15,118 bases of DNA from an uncultured Hungatella sp. (GTDB taxonomy: Bacteria > Bacillota > Clostridia > Lachnospirales > Lachnospiraceae), in the NCBI GenBank assembly GCA_910577935.1, contig CAJTOT010000024.1:42534-57651 (forward strand). The letters are read 5' to 3'. A model generated the notes under the pieces. The model was not told where the DNA came from. It did no database searches and worked only from the letters and a program-made list of their open reading frames with translations. This document shows positions 8,283 to 15,041 of this stretch, in pieces; positions within the stretch are counted from its first letter, which is position 1, and every line of letters begins with the position of its first letter. The position numbers and the translations under genes are program-made.

Positions 8283-9167
8283 TCAGGATCTGACGAATTC
8301 GAGAAACATATTCATGGTATTGGAGAGACGGTTGGAGTAGTATACGAATCCAACCGTTCTTTTGTGTATGGGAGTTCCGGGCTTTAACTGCACCAGGCGT
8401 CCGCTGTCAAGATCCTCTTTCACGAATTCCTTGATGACGCTTCCCACCCCCAGGCCGATGCGGGCGAACTCAATGAGCAGATCCATGGTGGTGACTTCCA
8501 GAAGATTGTTTGCCTCTATGTGGTTCATAGCCATATATTCGTCGATGTACCGCCTGGTCATGTTGGTGCGGTCCAGAAGCATGATGTTTCCCACCTGGAA
8601 CACATCGGCGTCCTCCCCTTCCCGGAGTCTTAAGTTCTCTAAGTAGGAGGGGGAGGCCACGAAGATGTCCTCAATATCCATGACGGGAAGGAACACCAGA
8701 TTTTTCTGAGGCTTGGGTCTGACCACCAGCCCCAGGTCGATCTTCTGCTGCTCCAGCATGGCTATGGTGCGGGTGGTGGACTGGTTCTCGATGGTAATCT
8801 TCACATGAGGATATTTTTCGATAAAGCTCTTCAAATAGGATACCATGATATACCGGCAGAGGGTGTTGCTGACCCCGAAGCGGATATGCCCCATGTGGAA
8901 TTCCTTGGCCCGCTTTAGCTCCAACTCCCCGTTGGACAGCGCTTCAAAAGCCCTGTGGATATGCTCAAACAGAATCTGCCCCTCGTCGGTGAGCTGCACG
9001 CCCCTGGAATTTCTGGTAAACAGAGTGGTGTCCAGGCCGTCCTCCAGCTTTCCGATAGCCTTGCTGATGGCAGGCTGGCTGATGAACAAGTCCTTCGCGG
9101 CCTTGGAAATATTCCCGGTCTTGGCAACTTCGTAAAAAATCTTGTACTGGGAGAGATTCTGTTCCAT
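8283..9167 (-). CDS. LysR-family transcriptional regulator
   Basis: A 294-residue protein of normal LysR length. The N-terminal winged HTH (about 1-60) contains the family signature GNISKAAKDLFISQPAISKA then LE--L-T-LFTR. The effector-binding domain runs from about 90 to 290 (GHIRFGVS..., then DLGLVV and GLGVGSV). It is transcribed divergently from the dehydratase operon, the classic arrangement for a LysR protein that controls its neighbour in response to a pathway metabolite. On the minus strand a GGAGGT lies 6 bases before the ATG. A palindrome at 9297-9311 in the shared intergenic region is the likely binding site. The effector is unknown; a small hydroxy- or dicarboxylic acid is plausible given the target genes. 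Confidence 0.93.
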   Translation of the reverse strand: MEQNLSQYKIFYEVAKTGNISKAAKDLFISQPAISKAIGKLEDGLDTTLFTRNSRGVQLTDEGQILFEHIHRAFEALSNGELELKRAKEFHMGHIRFGVSNTLCRYIMVSYLKSFIEKYPHVKITIENQSTTRTIAMLEQQKIDLGLVVRPKPQKNLVFLPVMDIEDIFVASPSYLENLRLREGEDADVFQVGNIMLLDRTNMTRRYIDEYMAMNHIEANNLLEVTTMDLLIEFARIGLGVGSVIKEFVKEDLDSGRLVQLKPGTPIHKRTVGFVYYSNRLSNTMNMFLEFVRS

Positions 9168-9296
9168 AGATAGACCTCCAGGCAGGGGGTTGTCAGCGGG
9201 ATAAAACCGTCTGGGCAGGGGATTCCTTGCCTGTCCCCTTCCTCCATAGGGCTGCCGCTGATAACCGGCTGTTATAATAAATATGAGTATTATATA

Positions 9297-9311
9297 TTGT
9301 TATTATAACAA
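9297..9311. promoter_or_regulatory. LysR-box-like palindrome overlapping the operon -35
   Basis: TTGTTATTATAACAA is a perfect dyad (7-bp arms around a central T) and contains the T-N11-A form (9298-9310) known for LysR-type binding sites. Its left arm coincides with the -35 of the operon promoter. A related imperfect copy (CTGTTATAATAAATA, 9269-9283; 12 of 15 bases match the reverse complement of the dyad) lies 28 bases upstream, so there may be two contact sites. Confidence 0.6.
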
Positions 9312-9326
9312 CCCCTGTGATATAAT
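9297..9326 (+). promoter_or_regulatory. promoter of the dehydratase operon
   Basis: TTGTTA (9297-9302), an 18-base spacer and a perfect TATAAT (9321-9326) preceded by TG at 9318-9319 (extended -10). It lies about 30 bases ahead of the first operon ribosome site. Confidence 0.7.
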
Positions 9327-9361
9327 ACAACTGCAAATTTATTGAAAATCGGAGGATTATC

Positions 9362-9844
9362 ATGTCTGTCGGCAAAATTTTTAAGTTTCATGATGACCTG
9401 GACACGGATCAGATTATTGCGTCCCAGTATCTGCTGCTGCCTTCCATCGACGAGATGAAAGCCCACGCGTTCGAGTCTCTTGACCCGGAATTTCCAGAGA
9501 AAGTGAAAGCTGGGGACTATGTGGTGGGAGGGGAGAACTTCGGATGCGGGTCTTCCAGGGAGCAGGCCCCCGGCGTCTTGAAGGCTCTGGGAGTCCAGGC
9601 GGTGGTGGCCAAGTCATTTGCCCGTATCTTTTACCGCAACGCCATCAACATCGGTCTCCCTGTGATCGTGTGCAAGGAGCTGCCGGATCAGGTGGAGACG
9701 GGGGATGAGATGGAACTGTCTCTCGCGGAAGGGACGGCCGCGGCGGGCGGGAGAACTTATCCCTGCACCAAGCTGCCGCCGTACATGCAGGAGATATTGA
9801 GCCAGGGCGGCCTGATGGCGTCGCTGAACAGGGAGGAGGCATAG
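9362..9844 (+). CDS. 3-isopropylmalate dehydratase/homoaconitase family, small subunit (copy 1)
   Basis: A 160-residue swivel-domain subunit (LeuD/HacB/DmdB-like) of a two-part [4Fe-4S] hydro-lyase that interconverts 2- and 3-hydroxyacid isomers or hydrates an unsaturated acid. Visible family motifs are LDTDQII (13-19), NFGCGSSREQAP (59-70; Ser-Ser-Arg supply active-site groups in aconitases) and SFARIFYRN (85-93). The variable segment after the conserved Tyr-Leu, which influences substrate choice in archaeal relatives, reads YLLLPS (23-28). GGAGG lies 6 bases before the ATG. The partner large subunit follows after 2 bases. The name leuD is avoided because no leucine genes are nearby. First gene of the LysR-linked operon. 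Confidence 0.92.
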   Translation: MSVGKIFKFHDDLDTDQIIASQYLLLPSIDEMKAHAFESLDPEFPEKVKAGDYVVGGENFGCGSSREQAPGVLKALGVQAVVAKSFARIFYRNAINIGLPVIVCKELPDQVETGDEMELSLAEGTAAAGGRTYPCTKLPPYMQEILSQGGLMASLNREEA

Positions 9845-9846
9845 TT

Positions 9847-11097
9847 ATGGGCATGACCATTGCAGAGAAGATTATCGCCAGGGCCGCAGGGGTGGCGGAG
9901 GTGAAAGCCGGGGATATCCACACCGTCACGCTGGACCGGATGATGAGCAACGACGGCACCACCCATCTGACCGTCGATATGTATCACAATCAATTAAAGA
10001 ACCCGAGAATCGCCGACCCGAAGAGGATGGTGTTTATTGTGGACCACAACGTGCCGGCGGACAACCCCAAGACGGCCGCCTCCCAGAAAAAGATGAGGGA
10101 CTTTGCCAGGGAACACGGCATTGATTTCTGGGAGGGAAAAGGAGTCTGCCATCAGATCATGATGGAGCATTATGTGTGTCCGGGAGAGCTGATCTTCGGG
10201 GCGGACAGCCACACCTGCACCTACGGGGCCCTGGGGGCTTTCGGCACAGGCGTGGGGTGCACCGACCTTCTGTACGCCATGGTCACGGGCACATCCTGGG
10301 TGCTGGTTCCTGAGACCGTAAAGTTCAACCTGACGGGAAGGCTTCCGGAGGGGGTGTATCCCAGGGATCTGATGCTGACAATCATCGGGGAGATAGGCGC
10401 CGGCGGCGTCAGCTACCAGGTCATGGAATTCTGCGGGGACGGAGCCGGAACCTTAAGCGTCAACGACCGCATGGTTCTGTGCAACCTGGCGGTGGAGGCA
10501 GGGGCCAAGACGGCTGTTTTCCAGGCGGATCAGATTGCTCTGGACTGGCTCGCCGCAAGGGGGAGAAAGCCGGCGGCGGTGTTCGAAAGCGACGAAGACG
10601 CGGTCTATGTGAGAGAATACACCTTCGACCTGTCCAGGATCCGGCCGGCGGCGGCCAGACCTGATTACGTGGACGACGTGGTTCCCGCGAAGGAGGTGTG
10701 CGGAGTCCGCATTGACGAGGCATTTTTAGGATCCTGCAACAACGGACGCATCGAAGAGCTGCGGGTGGGGGCCTCCATCTTAAAAGGCCGCAGAGTGGCG
10801 GACCATGTGAGATTTCTCGTGGTGCCGGCCAGCCAGGAGGTGTACCTTCAGGCCATGGAGGAGGGGCTGATACAGATTTTCATGGAGAGCGGTGCCATTG
10901 TCATGAATCCCAACTGCAGTGTGTGCTGGGGCAGCTGTCAGGGCGTCATCGGAGAAGACGAGGTTCTGATCAGCACGGGGACGAGAAACTTTAAAGGCCG
11001 CGCCGGACACCCCAGCTCCAAGGTATACCTGGGCTCGGCAGCTACGGTGGCGGCGTCGGCGGTGAAGGGGGAGATCTGCACCGCGGATATGCTGTAG
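9847..11097 (+). CDS. 3-isopropylmalate dehydratase/homoaconitase family, large subunit (copy 1)
   Basis: A 416-residue catalytic subunit of the shorter archaeal/clostridial LeuC-HacA type. Motifs include DHNVP (66-70), GADSHTCTYG (118-127) and cluster ligands Cys297, Cys357 and Cys360, whose 60-residue and CxxC spacings match LeuC. Two conserved spots differ from the usual form: the normally SCTNGR motif reads SCNNGR (Thr to Asn at 298), and the second ligand motif is NCSVCWGSC. It therefore probably binds a [4Fe-4S] cluster but may have a changed substrate or activity. Candidates from the family are isopropylmalate, homoaconitate, dimethylmalate, methylmalate/citraconate or maleate; sequence alone does not decide. 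The start at 9847 lies 2 bases after the small-subunit stop, with GGAGGAGGC upstream. Confidence 0.92.
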   Translation: MGMTIAEKIIARAAGVAEVKAGDIHTVTLDRMMSNDGTTHLTVDMYHNQLKNPRIADPKRMVFIVDHNVPADNPKTAASQKKMRDFAREHGIDFWEGKGVCHQIMMEHYVCPGELIFGADSHTCTYGALGAFGTGVGCTDLLYAMVTGTSWVLVPETVKFNLTGRLPEGVYPRDLMLTIIGEIGAGGVSYQVMEFCGDGAGTLSVNDRMVLCNLAVEAGAKTAVFQADQIALDWLAARGRKPAAVFESDEDAVYVREYTFDLSRIRPAAARPDYVDDVVPAKEVCGVRIDEAFLGSCNNGRIEELRVGASILKGRRVADHVRFLVVPASQEVYLQAMEEGLIQIFMESGAIVMNPNCSVCWGSCQGVIGEDEVLISTGTRNFKGRAGHPSSKVYLGSAATVAASAVKGEICTADML

Positions 11098-11160
11098 GGT
11101 GATTATCCCAGAGGACAGACAAGCAGTGAGGAGCATATTTTAAGAAAAAAGAGGAATCAT

Positions 11161-11673
11161 ATGGAACAATTTACCGGAAAAGTCTGGGTTCTCGGCGACG
11201 ATATCGACACGGATATCATCATTCCCACCGAATACCTGGCATTAAAGACAATTGAGGATATGAAGCAGTATGCCTTCAGCCCCCTGAGACCTGACCTGGC
11301 TTCCAGGATACAGAAGGGAGACATAGTCGTGGCGGGCAAAAATTTCGGCTGCGGTTCTTCCAGGGAGCAGGCGCCGGAGGTGGTCAAGGCCCTGGGCATC
11401 CGCTGCATCATCGCCAGGTCATTTGCCCGCATCTTCTTTAGAAATTCTATCAACAACGGGCTTCTTCTCATCGAGCAGCCGGATCTGCGGGGCGACGTGA
11501 AAGAGGGGGATGAGATTACGGTGGCGGTGAATGACCACATTATATATGGAGGCAGGCGCTATCCTATAGCCTCCCTGCCGGAGAACCTGGTGGAGATTTT
11601 GAACGCCGGGGGCCTGGTGAAGGCCATGGCTGCCAGAAACGGCGTGAACAGAGACAGTCTGAACAGAAGCTGA
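11161..11673 (+). CDS. 3-isopropylmalate dehydratase/homoaconitase family, small subunit (copy 2)
   Basis: A 170-residue second small subunit, clearly related to copy 1 but diverged. It carries DIDTDIIIP (14-22), NFGCGSSREQAP (61-72) and SFARIFFRNSINNG. Its specificity segment is YLALKT (25-30) against YLLLPS in copy 1, so the two complexes probably prefer different substrates. The C-terminus is extended by a short polar tail. The 63-base gap after the previous stop has no terminator hairpin, so it should be part of the same transcript. The ribosome site is modest (GAGGAA about 6-10 bases upstream). It partners the large subunit that follows after 23 bases. Confidence 0.92.
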   Translation: MEQFTGKVWVLGDDIDTDIIIPTEYLALKTIEDMKQYAFSPLRPDLASRIQKGDIVVAGKNFGCGSSREQAPEVVKALGIRCIIARSFARIFFRNSINNGLLLIEQPDLRGDVKEGDEITVAVNDHIIYGGRRYPIASLPENLVEILNAGGLVKAMAARNGVNRDSLNRS

Positions 11674-11696
11674 CGCGGGAAGGAGAAGACGAATAT

Positions 11697-12944
11697 ATGG
11701 GACAGACAATGATTGAAAAACTCATCTCCCGCAACATAGGCTCCGATTCGGTAAAGCCGGGAGATATTGTCACCGTGTCCGCGGACAGGGTGATGCTGGA
11801 CGATATCATGATTCCGTTTATAGCGGATAAATTCCACGAGATGGGATTTACGAAAATCTGGGACCAGGACAAGGTGGTGCTGATCTACGATCATCTCGTT
11901 CCCTCCAGCCAGCAGGATGACGTGCGGCACTATCAGGTGGGGGACAGGTTTGCGAAAGAGTACGGGCTGACCCATGTGCACCGCAGCGACGGCATATGCC
12001 ACCAGCTGATGACCGAGGCCGGATACGTGAAGCCTGGCGACGTGGTTTTCGGCACAGACAGCCACACCACCACCTACGGGTGCGTGGGGGCATTTTCCAC
12101 AGGCATAGGCTACACGGAGATGGCGGCCATCCTGGGCACGGGGGAGCTGTGGGTCAGGGTTCCGGAGACCATAAAGATCGTCATCGAGGGCGAACTCCCG
12201 GAGCATGTGATGTCAAAGGACGTGATTCTGAGGATTATCGGGGATTTGGGAGCTGACGGAGCTACATATAAAGCGCTGGAGTTTGCCGGCGCCACAGTTG
12301 AGAACATGACCGTGAGCAGCCGCATGACCATGGCCAACATGGCCATCGAGGCGGGGGCGAAGTGCGCCGTGTTTGCGCCTGACGAGAAGACGGCCCTGTA
12401 CTGCGGGGGGGAGCTTGGAGAGCGGGATAGGAGCCTTGAGGGGGACAGCGACGCCGTCTACTGCAAAACCCTCACCTATCGGGCGGAGGAGCTGACGCCG
12501 GTGATGGCATGTCCGTCCCAGGTGGATAAGATACGGGAGGTGAGCGCGCTGGAGGGCACGGTCATCGACCAGGTTTTCATCGGTTCCTGCACCAACGGGC
12601 GGCTGGAAGATCTGGAGGCGGCGGCGAAGGTTCTTGAGGGGAAGAAGACAGCTCCTTTCGTGAAGCTGATCGTGACTCCCGCCAGCCGGAAAGTATACCA
12701 GGAGGCTGACGCCAGAGGGATTCTGAGGACCCTGGCCGAGGCAGGGGCCATCATCACTCATCCGGGCTGCGGCCTGTGCTGCGGCAGGACAGGGGGGATT
12801 CTGTGGGACGGGGAGAGGGTGGTGGCCACCAACAACCGCAATTTCCTGGGCCGCATGGGCACGTCGAAGGTGGAGATATACCTGGCGTCGCCGGTGACAG
12901 CCGCCGCCTGCGCCGTGGCGGGGAAGATTGTTCTCCCCTCATAG
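11697..12944 (+). CDS. 3-isopropylmalate dehydratase/homoaconitase family, large subunit (copy 2)
   Basis: A 415-residue second large subunit. It has the standard motifs DHLVP (65-69), GTDSHTTTYG (119-128), FIGSCTNGRLEDL with ligand Cys298, and HPGCGLCCG with ligands Cys358 and Cys361. Unlike copy 1, it keeps the consensus SCTNGR. It should assemble with the copy 2 small subunit into an active [4Fe-4S] hydro-lyase. AAGGAGA precedes the ATG by about 10 bases. It is the last gene of the operon. Reaction not determined: isopropylmalate isomerase is possible, but no isopropylmalate synthase or dehydrogenase is encoded here. A catabolic dehydratase of the dimethylmalate/methylmalate type is an equally good reading. 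Confidence 0.93.
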   Translation: MGQTMIEKLISRNIGSDSVKPGDIVTVSADRVMLDDIMIPFIADKFHEMGFTKIWDQDKVVLIYDHLVPSSQQDDVRHYQVGDRFAKEYGLTHVHRSDGICHQLMTEAGYVKPGDVVFGTDSHTTTYGCVGAFSTGIGYTEMAAILGTGELWVRVPETIKIVIEGELPEHVMSKDVILRIIGDLGADGATYKALEFAGATVENMTVSSRMTMANMAIEAGAKCAVFAPDEKTALYCGGELGERDRSLEGDSDAVYCKTLTYRAEELTPVMACPSQVDKIREVSALEGTVIDQVFIGSCTNGRLEDLEAAAKVLEGKKTAPFVKLIVTPASRKVYQEADARGILRTLAEAGAIITHPGCGLCCGRTGGILWDGERVVATNNRNFLGRMGTSKVEIYLASPVTAAACAVAGKIVLPS

Positions 12945-13091
12945 GGGGTTCTGCTCAACGGCCGCGGCGGCGGCATATGACGCCGGCGACACAGCCGGTC
13001 GGGGGAGTATCCGGCAGAGGGGCTGTACCGCCTGTCATCAGGCGGGGCATAGAAAATCCGGGAAACACATGTCTGAATAAACAGGCACAGG

Positions 13092-13148
13092 GAGCTGTGG
13101 AAAAATGGAGTTTATCTCGTTGACTTCATTTTTTCACGGCTCTTTTTT
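13092..13148 (+). terminator. long-stem intrinsic terminator of the dehydratase operon
   Basis: GAGCTGTGGAAAAATG (13092-13107) pairs along all 16 positions with CATTTTTTCACGGCTC (13127-13142), with two G-U pairs and a 19-base loop, followed by TTTTTT (13143-13148). It lies about 150 bases beyond the last operon gene. Confidence 0.88.
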
Positions 13149-13363
13149 CTTAATTATAGGGGAACGGTGTCCCCCGGCAGAAACTTGGCGTCTGCACAGA
13201 AACGAATAAAATATTAACAAGTTGTAATAAAATTGTAAAATATATCATAGGATATTAATAAAACACTGCCGCAATGAGGGGCAGATTTCATCTAAAACTA
13301 ATAAAAGATAAAAAAATGTAAAAAATTACTGTCGTCAAACATGCCGAATCTTGTGCGAAACCA

Positions 13364-13393
13364 TTGACTTTGTGTGACTTATTCCCATATAAT
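13364..13393 (+). promoter_or_regulatory. sigma-A promoter of the wall hydrolase
   Basis: TTGACT (13364-13369), an 18-base spacer and a perfect TATAAT (13388-13393). The expected transcript starts near 13400, giving an 85-90 base leader before the gene. Confidence 0.75.
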
Positions 13394-13486
13394 AGCCAGG
13401 ATTGAGGGGTAAATAGAGGATAAAGTGGGAGAAGTAATCCATTTTTTGCCTTAAATTCCTAGTAAAGTGAGAAAAGAGGGATAACT

Positions 13487-14383
13487 GTGTTTATGTGGTT
13501 TCCATTTCTCCGGAGAGCAGTCTGCTTTGGAGAAGGCGTAGTGAAATATATTACAAAAGTATTACATCATCGCAGAAACGCGCTGGCATCTGTTCTGTCT
13601 GTCTGCATGATCGTGGTTCTGGCGGCAGGAAATGCAGACGGCAGAGGCACTCTGACGGCTTTCGCCAAGACCTCCTCCCGGGAGACGAAAAACCAGCAGG
13701 CGCCCGCCGGCCAGAGGATAGTCCAGGGCATAGCCCAGGAAAGGGAAAGCCTGATGCCGGTGAAGGGTGTGGGGGCGATTACGGAGGCAGAAAAGATGAT
13801 CATGGTCCGGCACGGGCAGCTGGTGGTGGGGTATCTCCTCACCCAGGAGGTGATGCGGCAGGAGCAGGCCAATGAAGCAGCAGCCCGGCTGGACGAGATA
13901 AAAGGACGGATTGCCGAGAAAGACCAGGTCAGGGAGAAGCCCCAGGAGGGAGAGCCGGCCCGGACCCAGCCCCGGAACCAGGTCCAGGAGAAATATAAGC
14001 TGAGAGTTCCCTGCAGCAGGGAAGATTATCAGACTCTTCTGCGCATCGTGGAGGCAGAGGCGGGAATCTGTGACAGCAAGGGAAAGATTCTGGTGGCCAA
14101 TGTGGTGATAAACCGGGTGCAGAGCGGTGAGTTCCCCGATACCATACGAGACGTGGTGTACCAGCCGTCCCAGTTTTCTCCCGTGTCCAACGGAACCATC
14201 AACACCTGCAAGGTCACCGCGCAGACGGTGGAGTGTGTAGAGAGGGCTCTGTCGGGGGAAGATTATTCCCAGGGGGCGCTGTATTTTATGAACCGTGACG
14301 CCTCAAGAAGCGGGGCGGTTCAGTGGTTTGACGGGCGTCTGACATATCTGTTCAGCTACGGCGGACACGAATTTTTCAAATAA
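13487..14383 (+). CDS. secreted SleB-like cell wall hydrolase
   Basis: A 298-residue exported protein with a C-terminal SleB/Hydrolase_2 domain (about 181-298), the fold of spore-cortex and peptidoglycan lytic enzymes. Signature parts are LLRIVEAEAG with the candidate catalytic Glu191, ILVANVVINRVQSGEFP, then QFSPV and GALYFMN. A hydrophobic export segment lies at 31-49, followed by a charged, Gln/Glu/Arg-rich linker (about 110-180). Two starts compete: GTG at 13487 with GAGG 7 bases upstream, and GTG at 13541 (Val19) with GGAGAAGG upstream, which gives a cleaner signal peptide starting MKYITKVLHHRR. It acts on peptidoglycan outside the membrane, in wall turnover or germination; nearby genes do not decide which. 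It has its own promoter. Confidence 0.88.
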   Translation: MFMWFPFLRRAVCFGEGVVKYITKVLHHRRNALASVLSVCMIVVLAAGNADGRGTLTAFAKTSSRETKNQQAPAGQRIVQGIAQERESLMPVKGVGAITEAEKMIMVRHGQLVVGYLLTQEVMRQEQANEAAARLDEIKGRIAEKDQVREKPQEGEPARTQPRNQVQEKYKLRVPCSREDYQTLLRIVEAEAGICDSKGKILVANVVINRVQSGEFPDTIRDVVYQPSQFSPVSNGTINTCKVTAQTVECVERALSGEDYSQGALYFMNRDASRSGAVQWFDGRLTYLFSYGGHEFFK

Positions 14384-14387
14384 GGGA

Positions 14388-14417
14388 TTGTGGAAGACTG
14401 CCGGTTTGATGTATACT
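14388..14417 (+). promoter_or_regulatory. possible promoter of the YhcH-family gene
   Basis: TTGTGG (14388-14393), an 18-base spacer and TATACT (14412-14417). The -10 is good and the -35 weak. No terminator separates this gene from the hydrolase, so read-through from upstream is also possible. Confidence 0.4.
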
Positions 14418-14445
14418 GGAAAAAACGACAAAGGAGGCAGGAAAC

Positions 14446-14910
14446 ATGATTTTAGACTTAGCGGCAAACCTGGATTTTTACAGGAATCTGGGCATTGAGG
14501 GCAGGTATGCCAAGGCGGTGGACTTTTTAAAGAGCCATGACTTGAAGACTCTTGAAAACGGGAAATACGAGATCGACGGAAAGAATGTATATGCCAACGT
14601 GATGGAGTACGACACCATCCCCTGGGAGGAGGCTTCCTATGAGGCTCACAAGGATTACACGGACATTCAGTATATCATCGAGGGGCGCGAGGTCATGACC
14701 TACGCTCCGGTGGACCAGCTGACGGCTTCCGCCCCCTACAATGAGGAGAAGGACGTGATCAAGTTTGACAACTCGGTGGCAGGCCTGCGGGCGGCAGTTC
14801 ACGGGGGAGAATTCATGATCTTCAATCCGTGGGACGGCCATAAGCCCAAGGCGGCTGACGGAATGCCCTCCCATGTGAAGAAGATTGTTGTCAAGATTAA
14901 AGAGAATTAA
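14446..14910 (+). CDS. YhcH/YjgK/YiaL (EbgC-like, DUF386) family protein
   Basis: A 154-residue cytoplasmic cupin-like protein, full length for the family. Conserved family segments are visible: PWEEASYEAHKDYTDIQY (59-76), the Gly-Arg-Glu after it (80-82) and FNPWDGHKPKAADG (126-139), which contribute the His/Glu metal-site residues. Family members include E. coli YhcH/NanQ, an N-acetylneuraminate anomerase, and EbgC, the small partner of the evolved beta-galactosidase. A sugar anomerase/mutarotase-type role is therefore reasonable, but no sialic-acid or galactosidase genes are adjacent and the substrate is unknown. AAGGAGG lies 8 bases before the ATG. The gene appears to be monocistronic or loosely joined to the upstream hydrolase, and ends ahead of a terminator. 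Confidence 0.92.
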   Translation: MILDLAANLDFYRNLGIEGRYAKAVDFLKSHDLKTLENGKYEIDGKNVYANVMEYDTIPWEEASYEAHKDYTDIQYIIEGREVMTYAPVDQLTASAPYNEEKDVIKFDNSVAGLRAAVHGGEFMIFNPWDGHKPKAADGMPSHVKKIVVKIKEN

Positions 14911-14940
14911 TTCAGAATAAACAGTGCAAAAGAAGCTGCA

Positions 14941-14975
14941 GGCCGGGAATCCGAATCAGGTTCCCGGCCCTTATT
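14941..14975 (+). terminator. intrinsic terminator after the YhcH-family gene
   Basis: GGCCGGGAA (14941-14949) and TTCCCGGCC (14961-14969) form a perfect 9-bp stem with an 11-base loop, followed by CTTATT. The T tract is short but the position, 30 bases after the stop, fits. Confidence 0.7.
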
Positions 14976-14993
14976 GTAGGCCAAGGGCCTGTT

Positions 14994-15038
14994 TATCGAT
15001 GAGAAGTTTTTCGTGTTCCGAAAAACGGAACTTCGATA
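14994..15038. other. interrupted inverted repeat with two mutually exclusive folds
   Basis: TATCGA (14994-14999) pairs with TCGATA (15033-15038), and GTTTTTCG (15006-15013) with CGAAAAAC (15019-15026), leaving a 6-by-6 internal loop. An alternative hairpin, GTTCCG (15015-15020), loop AAAAA, CGGAAC (15026-15031), uses the same bases. No T tract follows on the plus strand. It may be a short intergenic repeat or part of a mobile-element end. Confidence 0.55.
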
Positions 15039-15041
15039 GAC

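Larger units (their letters stand above)
12945..13486. other. gene-free spacer between the dehydratase operon and the wall hydrolase
   Basis: The first part (to about 13080) is GC-rich and contains a perfect hairpin, CCGCCTG (13028-13034), loop TCAT, CAGGCGG (13039-13045), without a T tract. Next comes the strong terminator at 13092-13148. From 13150 on the base composition turns AT-rich, with short repeats such as TTGTAA, leading to a promoter at 13364-13393 and an untranslated leader of roughly 85 bases. Short open frames here lack ribosome sites and family resemblance. I found no convincing riboswitch. Confidence 0.6.

Noticed and set aside
9362..12944. Assignment of the operon as leucine biosynthesis leuC/leuD
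   Set aside because: No leuA or leuB is adjacent, the set is duplicated, and copy 1 departs from the consensus motif; the family name is used without the gene symbol.
13143..13360. Possible riboswitch (c-di-AMP type) upstream of the wall hydrolase, prompted by GGGGAAC and GCCGAATC fragments
   Set aside because: The fragments are not in the order or spacing of the known motif, and the best promoter lies downstream of them, so they would not be in the hydrolase mRNA.
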